Positions 19,237 to 27,519 of a stretch of 56,857 bases of DNA are shown in pieces; the first letter of the stretch is position 1, and each line of letters begins with the position of its first letter. The translations under genes were made by a program, and so were the position numbers. The DNA is taken from NCBI GenBank assembly GCA_035353175.1, contig DAOPZC010000026.1, positions 1-56,857 on the forward strand. Reading direction: 5' to 3'. The stretch is from DAOPZC01 sp035353175 (lineage in GTDB: Bacteria; Verrucomicrobiota; Kiritimatiellia; RFP12; UBA1067). The notes under the pieces are model-generated. The model worked only from the letters and a program-made list of their open reading frames with translations. It did no database searches and was not told where the DNA came from.

Positions 19237-21564
19237 ATGTCAAAATTCCTGGCCTTCATGTTGACTGCCACCCTTCTCGCCCCGCTGGCCGCCTCGGCCC
19301 GGGACGGTTTCAAACTTGAGAAAGGACGGCCCATCACCATCGTTCTGGCCGATTCATCCAGCCCGGCCGAAAAAACCGCCGCTCGGGAGCTCAAAGACTA
19401 CCTTTCCAAATTGATCGGCGCAACATGCGAAATCGTGGCCGAAGCGCACGCGTCAGAACCGGCCATCTTCGTCGGCCCGACCTCCTTTGCCGCGAAGAGC
19501 GGCGTCAACTGCGCCACACTCGGCAAAGAAGAGTGGCTCCTCCGCGCCACGGGCGGCAGCCTCGTCGTCGCGGGCGGACGTCCCCGCGGAACCCTCTATG
19601 CCGCCTATGAGATGCTCGAACGGCTGGGCGTGGCCTGGTCGGACGTCGACACCGAATATGTCCCTCCGCTCGCCGCGCAGACGCTCGACTGGAATCTGCG
19701 GGGCAAGCCCGCCCTCATGAACCGCAGCATCTACAGCGGCGTCGGACCGTCACCGAGCACCGTCCGCTTCCTTGTCCGCAACCGCATGAACGCGCAGTGT
19801 GCCTTTCCCGAAGAGCTGGGCGGCAGCGAGCGGCACGGCTCGCCCAACGACTGCCACACTTTCCACGCCTACACGACCAAGGCGTGGCCGGACGACTGGT
19901 TCGCCATGGACAAGAAAGGCCGGCGCGTCCGTTCGACCTCCGGCTCCGGCCCTGGCCAGTTCTGCCTCACCAGCCCCGACGTACGCCAAGCCGTCTGCGC
20001 CCAGTTGCGCGCCTTTATCAAGCGCGACCGGGAAAAAGCCGGCTCGCCGGCCCTATACCCCCGCATCTACGACATCAGCCACAACGACTGCGACGGCGAG
20101 TGCCATTGCCCCGCCTGCAGCGCCGTCTTGGAGCGCGAAGGCGCCTACAGCGGCGTGCTGCTCGACTTCATCAACTTCGTCGCCAGCGACATCGCCAAAG
20201 ACTACCCGGACATCCTGATCCAGACCTTTGCCTACACCTTTACGCTCGACGCGCCCAAGCACATCAAGCCGGCCGCGAACGTCATCGTCCGCGTCTGCAA
20301 GCTCGGCTGCGAATTCCTGCCGAGCGGCAAGGCCGACACGCAATTTTCAAACAGCCATCCGCGTAACCGCGACTACCGCGACAATTTTCTCCGCTGGGCG
20401 GACATCTCGCCGAACCTCGCCGTTTGGGACTACTGGATAGTCTACACGAAGTCTTATCATCCTCCCTACCTCAACGCCCGAAGCCTTCAGGAAGACATCG
20501 CCTTTTATCGCGACCATCGCGTCAAGACTCTCTTCGTCGAATGCGAGGCCGCCAGCGAAACCAGTTTCTACCCCTTCAAGATCTGGTTCGGGCTCAAGAT
20601 GATGCAGAATCCCGGCCAAGCCTATGACGAGCTGGCCGGCCGGTTCTGCAGGGCGCAATATGGGCCGGCGGCCCGGCCCATGCTCACGTGCCTCAACTAT
20701 CTGCAGGACCGCGAAGCCGCCGCCGACACCGCGCTCGGGCTCACCACGCCCAACGCCCTCGCCTACCTCGACCGCGATTTCTTCAACACGGTCAACGCGC
20801 TCTTCGACGAGGCCGAGGACCTCGCCAGCGGTAATCCGACCGCATGGCGCAACATCGTCCGCGAACGGGTTCCCGTCGACGCAGCCCTTCTGAATCTCAG
20901 CAAACGCTATCCCCGCGATCTTCCCGCCGGCGGCAAGCCGTCCTGTGATCTTCCGTCCCTTTTCGCCCGGTTCGAGACCAACTCACTCATCCAGGCCAAC
21001 CGGTTCTTCAACTCCGACGCCTATGCCCGCAACAAAGACCAGCTCGCCGAGGCGGAAACCAAGCTGGCAACAGCCAAAATGCGTTTCACGGGCAGGCCCC
21101 TGCAACTTCCCCCCGAGTTTGTCGGCAAAGAAGTGGTCGACATCAACTGGTCGGCCTTCCAAAGCGGTAACGCCGTCGAAGACGCCGACGGCCTTGCCGG
21201 CAAGGCCTGTCTGCTTCGCGACGGCGAAGGCCGAAAAGACTATCACCGCCTGCCCTTCCAGATGGGGCTTTACTGCCGCGCCAAGAAAAAGTTCCTGGCC
21301 GGCAAGAATCTCCCGGCGGAAGAGATCCCGCAAGACGGCAAATTTCACCTCTACCCCCTGGGCAAGCACACCATCGAGCCGACCACCATCTTCTGGGCGC
21401 ACTGGACTTGGTATATGAGCATTGTCATTGATACGGCCTATCTCCCCGGCGCCGACAACGACTGGGACGTCTATGCCTCCATCAAGCTGGTCGGCGCGCC
21501 TTATCAGAAGGACTCGAAAGAACCCGCCAGGGTCCTCGTCGACCGGATCCTTCTGGTTCGGTGA
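19237..21564 (+). CDS. Secreted DUF4838 protein (glycoside-hydrolase-like)
   Basis: 775 residues. The ATG at 19237 is preceded by GGAG six bases away and opens a signal peptide (MSKFLAFMLTATLLAPLAASA), so the ATGs at 19159, 19222 and 19225 are less likely. Residues ~25-140 form the alpha/beta N-terminal domain seen before TIM barrels of GH20/GH67-like enzymes (SSPAEKTAARELKDYLSKL, then AIFVGPTSFA, YAAYEMLERLG). The DUF4838 core follows (ISHNDCDGECHCPAC, TFAYTFTLDAPKHIKP, VWDYWIVYTKSYHPPY, LFVECEAASETSFYPFKIW). Members are common in PVC and Bacteroidetes polysaccharide-use loci and probably act on glycans outside the cytoplasm, but no substrate is established. The C-terminal ~150 residues form a separate domain. 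It stands alone between divergent promoters. Confidence 0.85.
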   Translation: MSKFLAFMLTATLLAPLAASARDGFKLEKGRPITIVLADSSSPAEKTAARELKDYLSKLIGATCEIVAEAHASEPAIFVGPTSFAAKSGVNCATLGKEEWLLRATGGSLVVAGGRPRGTLYAAYEMLERLGVAWSDVDTEYVPPLAAQTLDWNLRGKPALMNRSIYSGVGPSPSTVRFLVRNRMNAQCAFPEELGGSERHGSPNDCHTFHAYTTKAWPDDWFAMDKKGRRVRSTSGSGPGQFCLTSPDVRQAVCAQLRAFIKRDREKAGSPALYPRIYDISHNDCDGECHCPACSAVLEREGAYSGVLLDFINFVASDIAKDYPDILIQTFAYTFTLDAPKHIKPAANVIVRVCKLGCEFLPSGKADTQFSNSHPRNRDYRDNFLRWADISPNLAVWDYWIVYTKSYHPPYLNARSLQEDIAFYRDHRVKTLFVECEAASETSFYPFKIWFGLKMMQNPGQAYDELAGRFCRAQYGPAARPMLTCLNYLQDREAAADTALGLTTPNALAYLDRDFFNTVNALFDEAEDLASGNPTAWRNIVRERVPVDAALLNLSKRYPRDLPAGGKPSCDLPSLFARFETNSLIQANRFFNSDAYARNKDQLAEAETKLATAKMRFTGRPLQLPPEFVGKEVVDINWSAFQSGNAVEDADGLAGKACLLRDGEGRKDYHRLPFQMGLYCRAKKKFLAGKNLPAEEIPQDGKFHLYPLGKHTIEPTTIFWAHWTWYMSIVIDTAYLPGADNDWDVYASIKLVGAPYQKDSKEPARVLVDRILLVR

Positions 21565-21676
21565 CAGAATATTAGAGCGGGGGCGACTTGAGGTGTAAGG
21601 CGTCGAGAGCCTCGGCCATCAGAGCGTTGACCGCCGCTTAGACCTGCTGAGGTGCGGCGCACAGGCGGTCCTCGTT

Positions 21677-22582
21677 TCAGGTCGGCGCGCCGATCCGCTG
21701 CTCTTGGGCCACGCTCGCGGGAAACAGGACGTTGTTTTCGAGATGGATGTGCTCGTGCAGGTCGACCTCAAGCGCCGACAGTGCCGCATAGAGCGCTTTG
21801 AACGTTTCGCAGGCGTCGTCGGGCAGCTGGTAGTCTTGGGTGAGCTCGCGCATGCGGGCCAGCGCAGCGCCGGCGCCGTCGTGCTCGAATTCCATCTGGC
21901 GGATCGGATGGGCCACGCTGCCGCAATGCACCTGCGGGCGTGCGTTGCGCCCTGCCAAATAACCGTCGATGGCGATGATCGCGGGAAAGAGGATCTGCTC
22001 CTCTTTACTGAGGTGCGCTTCGAGCTCGGCACGCAGCGGTTCGAAGGCGCTCCGCAAGGCCGCAAGCATCGCGCCGTGATGGAGGCTATGCGCGCGCTGC
22101 ACCTTGGCCAGCAGCGCGGCGATGCGCGGCAGCTGCGCCTTGGTGAAGACGTGGTGCGTGTCGAGGATGTGCTCGGCAAGGGCCGTGACCGAGGCGGCCG
22201 TCCAGTCGGTGGCGGCCGCCCGCGGCTGGTCCAGCGCCTGCTCCAGGGCGCGCACGACCTCTGCCAGATCGAGGCGCGCACGCTGGACGGCGTCGGCCAG
22301 ACTCCGCTTTCCGCCGCAGCAGTAGTCCACGCCCAGCTGTTCCAGTTTTTCCCGGAGCTGCGGGTACCGGAGCACGGTCTCGGCGACCGTCTGGTCCGGC
22401 TGAATGTTCGCGCGAGGGGTGAGGCTGTCGTTCGGCGTCTTCATGGATCGCTCCTTTTCTTCAATGCCGACGAAAGTGACTTTCCCGCACAGCACGCATC
22501 CGCTCTCGAGCGGCTTGCACGGGAGCCCGCGCCGCTCGCAGGTCGACTCGTCACCGGTTTGGTGTGGACATTCCCAGCTCAT
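21677..22582 (-). CDS. ric: RIC-family iron-sulfur cluster repair di-iron protein with N-terminal Cys module (copy 1)
   Basis: 301 residues. Residues 47-301 are a complete RIC/ScdA/YtfE protein: an ScdA_N domain with the GVDYCCGGK motif (double cysteine), then a hemerythrin-like di-iron domain whose His/Glu ligands are seen in HILDTHHVF, HHGAML, HLSKEEQILFP, EFEHDGAG and HEHIHLENNVLFP. RIC proteins repair Fe-S clusters damaged by NO or oxidative stress in the cytoplasm. The first 46 residues (MSWECPHQ...GCVLCGKV) carry five cysteines (C5, C15, C22, C29, C32); small proteins with this pattern normally exist alone. ATG at 22444 inside the frame has a strong AGGAG, so a short RIC form is likely also made. 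It has its own promoter at 22629-22663 shared with the copy at 55.7 kb. Confidence 0.93.
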   Translation of the reverse strand: MSWECPHQTGDESTCERRGLPCKPLESGCVLCGKVTFVGIEEKERSMKTPNDSLTPRANIQPDQTVAETVLRYPQLREKLEQLGVDYCCGGKRSLADAVQRARLDLAEVVRALEQALDQPRAAATDWTAASVTALAEHILDTHHVFTKAQLPRIAALLAKVQRAHSLHHGAMLAALRSAFEPLRAELEAHLSKEEQILFPAIIAIDGYLAGRNARPQVHCGSVAHPIRQMEFEHDGAGAALARMRELTQDYQLPDDACETFKALYAALSALEVDLHEHIHLENNVLFPASVAQEQRIGAPT

Positions 22583-22628
22583 AAGGCTCTCACGGTTTTC
22601 GGTATTTGCCCTTTGGGTCCGTTAATTA

Positions 22629-22663
22629 GGTGTTAAAGTACCAGATAGCCCAATAATGGTCAA
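22629..22663 (-). promoter_or_regulatory. Promoter with overlapping operator, upstream of ric copy 1 (site B)
   Basis: On the minus strand TTGACC (22663-22658), a 17-base spacer, and TACTTT (22640-22635) form a sigma-70 promoter about 50 bp before the gene. The -10 lies inside GGTACTTTAACACC (22642-22629), an imperfect GGTA/TACC palindrome. The same 35-bp arrangement occurs at 52538-52572 and 55432-55466. Overlap of operator and -10 is expected for a repressor. Confidence 0.75.
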
Positions 22664-22795
22664 GCCCGGCCTTGCGCTTCGCGGCTTCCGATACGCTTAC
22701 GTTTTTGCGTGGCGTCACGGCGGCGAAGACAGTAGAATGGACGCTGTTGGAAAAGGGTGGGCTGTGAGGCATCATTCGAATCACGGGGGAATAAA

Positions 22796-24265
22796 ATGAA
22801 TCGACGTTCTTTTCTGAAGTCCGCCGGCGTCTCGGCGGCCGCCTTCAATATCGTTCCTGATTTCGCGCTGGGCGCGGCCGGCCGGGCTGCGCCCAACGGC
22901 AAACTCACGCTGGCGCTGATCGGCTGCGGCACGCAGGGGCTGCGGGAGCTGGCGGGCCTGCTGGCCATGCCCGACGTGCAGGTCGTGGCGGTGTGCGACC
23001 CCAACAAGGACAGCGACGATTACGTGGACTGGTCGCGCGACGGGTTGCGGAAAAGCATCGGCAACGCCGTCGGAAAGCCCGATTGGAGGAAGGGGCAGGC
23101 GATCCCGGGCGGGCGCGACGTCGGCGCGGAGATGGTGGACCTGTACTATGCCAACAAGCGGGCCGCGGACGGTTTCAAAGCCTGCGCGAAATACGCCGAT
23201 TTCCGCGAGCTGCTGGAGAAGGAGAAGGGCCTGGACGCGGTCAAGATCATGACGCCGGACCATCTGCACGCGACGATCGCGATCGCCGCGATGAAGGCCG
23301 GGAAAAGCGTGCTGCTGCACAAGCCGCTGGCGAACCGTTTGAAAGAGGCCCGCCAGGTTATCGAGACTGCCCGGCAGACGAAGGTCGCCACCCATTTCAT
23401 TCCCGCGGGTGCCGGCGGGGACGTGTCGATCTCGGCTCAGCTGATCCGCGCCGGCGCGATCGGGAAGCTGCTCGAGATCCATAACTGGACGAACCGCCCG
23501 GTTTGGCCCCAGTACCCGACGCTGCCCACCGATACGCCGCCGGTGCCGAAGGATTTCGACTGGGGCCTGTGGCAGGGCCCGTCGGTGGACCGGCCCTACC
23601 ACCCGAACTACACGCACGCGGTGTTCCGCGGCTGGTATGAGTTCGGCGGCGGCGCGATGGCGGACATGGGCCATTACAGCCTGTGGCGCGTGTTTGCGGA
23701 GTTCGGGCTCGACGCGCCAGTGCTGGTCGAGTCCACGCCGAGCCACGTGTGTACGCTCAGGGACAAGGTCAGCGTCAAAATCAAAAACGATTTCTCGTTC
23801 CCCGCGGCGTCCACGATCCGGTTCAAGTTCGCCGCCAAGGACGCGCGTTCCGCGCTGGACCTGTACTGGTACGACGGCGGAATGCGTCCGCGGACGCCCG
23901 AGGAGCTGGAGCGCGAGAGCGCCGAGCTTCCGGCGGAGGGCATGATGTTCGTCGGCGAGAAGGGCAGCATTTTAGCCGGGTTCCGGGGCGAAGCTCCCCG
24001 TCTGCTTTCCGGCGACGCGAAAGGCGGGCTGCCCGCGCCGCAGCCGGTGAACGTCGATTGGGTCAAAGCCTTTAAGGGCGGCGAGCCGACCAGCGGCAAT
24101 TTCCTGCTCGCCGGCCCGATTTCAGAGGCCATGAACCTCGGCGCGATTTCTTTGCGCCTCGGCGGCAAGCGCCTGCTGTGGGATTCCGCCAACATGCGCA
24201 TCACCAACCTGCCGGAGGCGGAGAAATATCTGACCCGCGAATACCGGAAGGGCTGGGAAATTTAA
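22796..24265 (+). CDS. Tat-exported Gfo/Idh/MocA-family oxidoreductase
   Basis: 489 residues. ATG at 22796 follows GGGGGA and begins a twin-arginine signal (NRRSFLKSAGVSAAAFN). The Rossmann motif is ALIGCGTQGLREL, followed by VVAVCDPN and a catalytic-region motif (ILLHKPLA-like: SVLLHKPLANRLKEARQV). The second half is the alpha/beta C-terminal domain (GLWQGPSVDRPYHPNYTH, WYEFGGGAMADMGHYSLW) typical of the secreted family members. They use NAD(P)(H) to oxidise or reduce sugars or related compounds; the substrate here is unknown. It lies 41 bp before a Tat-type sugar isomerase, so the two are a probable operon for sugar conversion outside the cytoplasm. Nicotinamide cofactor carried with the folded protein fits Tat export. 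Confidence 0.92.
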   Translation: MNRRSFLKSAGVSAAAFNIVPDFALGAAGRAAPNGKLTLALIGCGTQGLRELAGLLAMPDVQVVAVCDPNKDSDDYVDWSRDGLRKSIGNAVGKPDWRKGQAIPGGRDVGAEMVDLYYANKRAADGFKACAKYADFRELLEKEKGLDAVKIMTPDHLHATIAIAAMKAGKSVLLHKPLANRLKEARQVIETARQTKVATHFIPAGAGGDVSISAQLIRAGAIGKLLEIHNWTNRPVWPQYPTLPTDTPPVPKDFDWGLWQGPSVDRPYHPNYTHAVFRGWYEFGGGAMADMGHYSLWRVFAEFGLDAPVLVESTPSHVCTLRDKVSVKIKNDFSFPAASTIRFKFAAKDARSALDLYWYDGGMRPRTPEELERESAELPAEGMMFVGEKGSILAGFRGEAPRLLSGDAKGGLPAPQPVNVDWVKAFKGGEPTSGNFLLAGPISEAMNLGAISLRLGGKRLLWDSANMRITNLPEAEKYLTREYRKGWEI

Positions 24266-24306
24266 CTCGCCCGGCTGAGGCCGGCGACAGAAGGAGTGAA
24301 AGAACG

Positions 24307-25167
24307 ATGAATGCGATGACGCGAAGAGGCTTTATCGGCAAGGGATCTTTGGCGGCGGGCGCGGCGCTGTGCGCGTGCGGCCGTCCTGAACTCGCCCGCG
24401 CGAATCCGCTGGAGATGCCCGTCGGTGTGCAGACGTACATTGTGCGGGACAAGATCGGCAAGGATTTCAAGGGCACGCTTCAACAACTGGCGGGCATGGG
24501 ATACCAGTCGATCGAGATGTGTTCGCCTCCAGGCTATGGAAAAGACTGGGAGCCCCTGACCAAGCTCACGGCCGCGCAGATGCGCGAGGCGATCCGTGCG
24601 GCCGGGCTGAGCTGTGAAAGCTGCCACTATTCGTTTGTCGAGCTGCAGGGCCATCTGGACGAGCGCATCGCTTACGCCAAGGAGCTGGGCTTGACGCAGA
24701 TGATCGTCTCCGGGTTCTGGCTCAAGAAAGACGCGACGATGGACGACTGGCGCAAGGCCGCGGCGGAGAGCAACCGGATGGGCGAGCGCGTCAAGAAGGC
24801 GGGGCTCCAGCTCGGCTTCCACAATCACCACTTCGAGTTCGCGCAGATTGATGGGACGCTCATCTACGACGAGCTGATGAGCAAGCTCGATCCGGAGCTG
24901 GTCAAAATGCAGTTCCAGGTTGCGGTGGTCAACATCGGTTATAAGGCCGTGACGTATTTCCGGAAATATCCGGGACGCTTCATCTCGCTGCACCTGGCCG
25001 ACTACTCGGCGGAGCTGAAAAAATCCGTGCCCGTCGGACAGGGGGTCGTGGATTGGAAAGAGCTGTTTTCCGAGGCCAAGGCGGCGGGAGTGAAGAACTG
25101 CTTTGTGGAAATGGGGCTGGAGCTGCTGCAGCCCAGCTGCGACTATCTGCGCGCTCTGAAGGTCTAA
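24307..25167 (+). CDS. Tat-exported sugar phosphate isomerase/epimerase-like protein
   Basis: 286 residues. ATG at 24307 follows AAGGAG (10-base spacing) and begins a twin-arginine signal (TRRGFIGKGSLAAGAALCA). The rest is a xylose-isomerase-like/AP-endonuclease-2 TIM barrel: GVQTYIVRD, SIEMCSPPGYGK, GLTQMIVSGFW, GFHNHHFEF, RFISLHLADY, and FVEMGLE. The Glu and His residues in these strands should bind a divalent metal. Proteins of this type accompany Gfo/Idh/MocA oxidoreductases in PVC genomes and probably isomerise or epimerise the oxidised sugar. C24 in the signal could also be a lipoprotein cysteine, but there is no clear lipobox. Confidence 0.9.
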   Translation: MNAMTRRGFIGKGSLAAGAALCACGRPELARANPLEMPVGVQTYIVRDKIGKDFKGTLQQLAGMGYQSIEMCSPPGYGKDWEPLTKLTAAQMREAIRAAGLSCESCHYSFVELQGHLDERIAYAKELGLTQMIVSGFWLKKDATMDDWRKAAAESNRMGERVKKAGLQLGFHNHHFEFAQIDGTLIYDELMSKLDPELVKMQFQVAVVNIGYKAVTYFRKYPGRFISLHLADYSAELKKSVPVGQGVVDWKELFSEAKAAGVKNCFVEMGLELLQPSCDYLRALKV

Positions 25168-25202
25168 TGACGCCCCCTTTTCCGTTCACGCGTACTTTTT
25201 GC

Positions 25203-25230
25203 TTGCGCGTCTCGCCAACGTTGTTACTAT
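25203..25230 (+). promoter_or_regulatory. Candidate promoter of the ATP-grasp gene, possibly leaderless
   Basis: TTGCGC (25203-25208), 16 bases, TACTAT (25225-25230). The -10 ends six bases before the ATG at 25237, so if this promoter is used the start of transcription would coincide with the start codon. No ribosome-binding site is seen, which fits a leaderless transcript. Confidence 0.35.
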
Positions 25231-25236
25231 GCGGAC

Positions 25237-26319
25237 ATGAAAAGCAAACGTGTGTTGCACATCGCTCTGATTTACAACACCTTCCGCGAGGCGGTGCCCG
25301 AGATGCCGGACGACCGCGGAAGCATGGACGATCTGCAAATCTTCATCCGCCATCTGGCGCGCGTGCTCCGGCGCATCGGCCACAGGGTCACGGTGTTGCC
25401 GCTGTCCAACGACCTGTTGGGCTTCCAGCGCAAGCTGACCCGCTTGCAGCCGGATGTGGTTTTCAACCAGTACGACGACGTCGTGAACAGCGCGCTTTAT
25501 GAAATGCGCGTGGCGGCGCTGGTGCGCATGATGGGCTTTCCGATCACCGGTTCGCACGCGTTGGCTTTGGGACTCTGCCGCTACAAATACATGGCGATCA
25601 GTCTGCTGCAGGGGCTCGGCCTGCGCGTGCCGCCTGAGTCGCGGTTGCTGGAACGCGTGAAGGACGTGGACGGCGTGAGCTGGCACTTCCCCGTGATCGT
25701 GCAGCCGGCGCAAGAGCACGCGGGCATCGGCCTGACGCGCCAGTCGGTGGTCCATTCGGTCACCGCCCTGCGCCGGCAGGTCGGGATCATTCTGCGGGAC
25801 TACCATCAGCCGGCGACGGCCCAGCGCTTCCTTCCGGGGCGCGAGTTCAACATCGGGATCATCGGCGGAGCCAAGCCGCGCGTGCTGCCCTTCGCCGAAG
25901 TCAATTACGCCGAACTGCCGGAAGGCATCCCTCCGATCATGTCTTATGCGGCCAAATGGATGGAGAACAGCGTCGAATACAAGTGCACCTCGGTGATCTG
26001 TCCGGCGGAGGTTTCTCCGCCGCTGGCGCGCAAGCTGACGGATCTGACGGTCAAGGCCTTCCGCGCCTTGGGGGGATGGGGGTACGGCCGCGTGGACATC
26101 CGCCTCGACGAACACGATGAGCCGCACGTGCTGGAGGTCAACTGCAATCCCTGCCTCGAGGAAGACGTCGCGCTGGCCCGTTCGGCCAAGGCCGCGGGCA
26201 TCGCCTACCCGCAGCTCCTGCAGATGATCATCGACGCTGCGTTTGAAAAGCCGCCCTTTGACGCCGACGTGCCGATGCTGGTGCCGCCGCGTCCGCGCGG
26301 TCCGCTGGACCCGACCTGA
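25237..26319 (+). CDS. D-alanine-D-alanine-ligase-like ATP-grasp protein
   Basis: 360 residues. The N-terminal alpha/beta domain (MKSKRVLHIALIYNTF, QPDVVFNQYDDV) precedes an ATP-grasp fold: HFPVIVQPAQEHAGIG around residue 155, QRFLPGREFNIGII (the hinge), and the metal-binding end YGRVDIRLDEHDEP with LEVNCNPCLEE. The acidic D, E and N residues there should bind two Mg ions. The family joins a carboxylate to an amine using ATP. The usual Ddl serine/tyrosine pattern is not obvious, so this is unlikely to be the housekeeping D-Ala-D-Ala ligase. It ends 8 bp from the end of a metallopeptidase gene on the opposite strand. A peptide or amino-acid conjugating role is inference. Confidence 0.85.
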   Translation: MKSKRVLHIALIYNTFREAVPEMPDDRGSMDDLQIFIRHLARVLRRIGHRVTVLPLSNDLLGFQRKLTRLQPDVVFNQYDDVVNSALYEMRVAALVRMMGFPITGSHALALGLCRYKYMAISLLQGLGLRVPPESRLLERVKDVDGVSWHFPVIVQPAQEHAGIGLTRQSVVHSVTALRRQVGIILRDYHQPATAQRFLPGREFNIGIIGGAKPRVLPFAEVNYAELPEGIPPIMSYAAKWMENSVEYKCTSVICPAEVSPPLARKLTDLTVKAFRALGGWGYGRVDIRLDEHDEPHVLEVNCNPCLEEDVALARSAKAAGIAYPQLLQMIIDAAFEKPPFDADVPMLVPPRPRGPLDPT

Positions 26320-26326
26320 GCCGGGC

Positions 26327-27313
26327 TTATTGGACGTCGAACCGGCCGCGCAGGCCGAAGCGCGTGGCCATCGTGGTCACCAGCGCGGTCACGTCGAGCA
26401 GGTAGGCGTCTTCGTGGCGGGGGTGCAGGCGCAGTCCCAGCACCTTGCTGCGGTCTGAAAGTTTGGAGAGGATCATGCCGATGTCGTCGGCGGTCATCCC
26501 CGACCAGCGGGCGATGCGGGTGGTCAGCGCGCGCCTGCGCCGGGCCAGAAAAAGATGGGCCGGGAGCGTGTCCGCAAAGGTTCGCGTGCGGGGAAAGATT
26601 TCGCGCAGCTTGTCGTCCACATACCCCTGCGCCGCCGCGCGGTAGCGTTCGAGGCGCTGCCCATAATGCTCGGCCAGCGAGACGTCCATTTCCGCGGCCG
26701 GTTCAATCAGCGTGCCGCCGGTGACTTGCGGCGGGCGGTCGCGGTAGCGGCGCATCAGGCGCGCCACATATTCGATTTTTGAAAGGGCCGGCCAGTTGGC
26801 GTAGCGTGTGCGCCAGCGGGAGCCGGGTGTCAGCCAGACCGCAAAGGTCTCGGCGAAGTCCTCGTCGGGGTGTTTCTGCGCATAGGTGTTGAGGTGAAAT
26901 TCGCCGTGGGACAGGTGGCGCACAAACTGGCGGCTGAAGGGATCGGGCGAGAAGGCGTCGCGGTAGGGTTTCTTGAAGCTGCCGAATATCTCGTTCCACT
27001 CTTTGTCACGCCAGAGGCGGTAAGCGTAGTTGATGGCGTGCCCGGCTTCGTGGCGGAGCAGCATCATGATGGTGTCGCCGTCCTCGATTTCGCCGGTCTG
27101 CTCCTCCTCGATCCGCGACAGGTGCTTGTCGGCCAGATAAAAGGGGATGCCGATCACCGGGACCTCGTCCGGACAGCCCCAGCTGTCGGTCAGATAAAAA
27201 CTGGGCACGAACGCGAAGCGGCGCTCCGCGAATTCGTCTTTGAGCCGCTGCACGTAGGGCTCAACCGGAGAGCCCTCGATGCGCAGCGGCAACGTCCGGA
27301 TACGCGTGTTCAT
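26327..27313 (-). CDS. Putative zinc-binding metallopeptidase (HEAGH type)
   Basis: 328 residues from ATG at 27313; the start at 27376 would add 21 residues, and neither has a strong ribosome-binding site. I prefer 27313 because related proteins start just before LPLRIEGSP. The zinc motif RHEAGHAINYAYRL gives ligands H88 and H92 with catalytic E89, and EDFAETFAVWL (E155) is the likely third ligand region. The protein lacks a signal peptide, so it should be cytoplasmic. This family is of unknown substrate and recurs in Proteobacteria and PVC bacteria, often near ATP-grasp or amidoligase genes; here the ATP-grasp gene is convergent with only 8 bp between. The long upstream frame to 28828 is antisense to the next gene and is not coding. 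Confidence 0.82.
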   Translation of the reverse strand: MNTRIRTLPLRIEGSPVEPYVQRLKDEFAERRFAFVPSFYLTDSWGCPDEVPVIGIPFYLADKHLSRIEEEQTGEIEDGDTIMMLLRHEAGHAINYAYRLWRDKEWNEIFGSFKKPYRDAFSPDPFSRQFVRHLSHGEFHLNTYAQKHPDEDFAETFAVWLTPGSRWRTRYANWPALSKIEYVARLMRRYRDRPPQVTGGTLIEPAAEMDVSLAEHYGQRLERYRAAAQGYVDDKLREIFPRTRTFADTLPAHLFLARRRRALTTRIARWSGMTADDIGMILSKLSDRSKVLGLRLHPRHEDAYLLDVTALVTTMATRFGLRGRFDVQ

Positions 27314-27519
27314 CAGTTCAAAACGAACCGTTTCCCAAGCGTTGATAACAGAACGTATGCGCACGGCGGTGGTCATGGCGGGGTGTCGTCGGTTAAGATG
27401 CGAAACGTGGCGGATCGCGGCGCCGTCTAACGGCGCGGTCCTGTACGAGCGAAAAAATACGGTAACCGGAAGTCTTGTAGGTGTCAATGCCCTTTCCGGA
27501 CCGCTGGCCGGGCGCAGGG

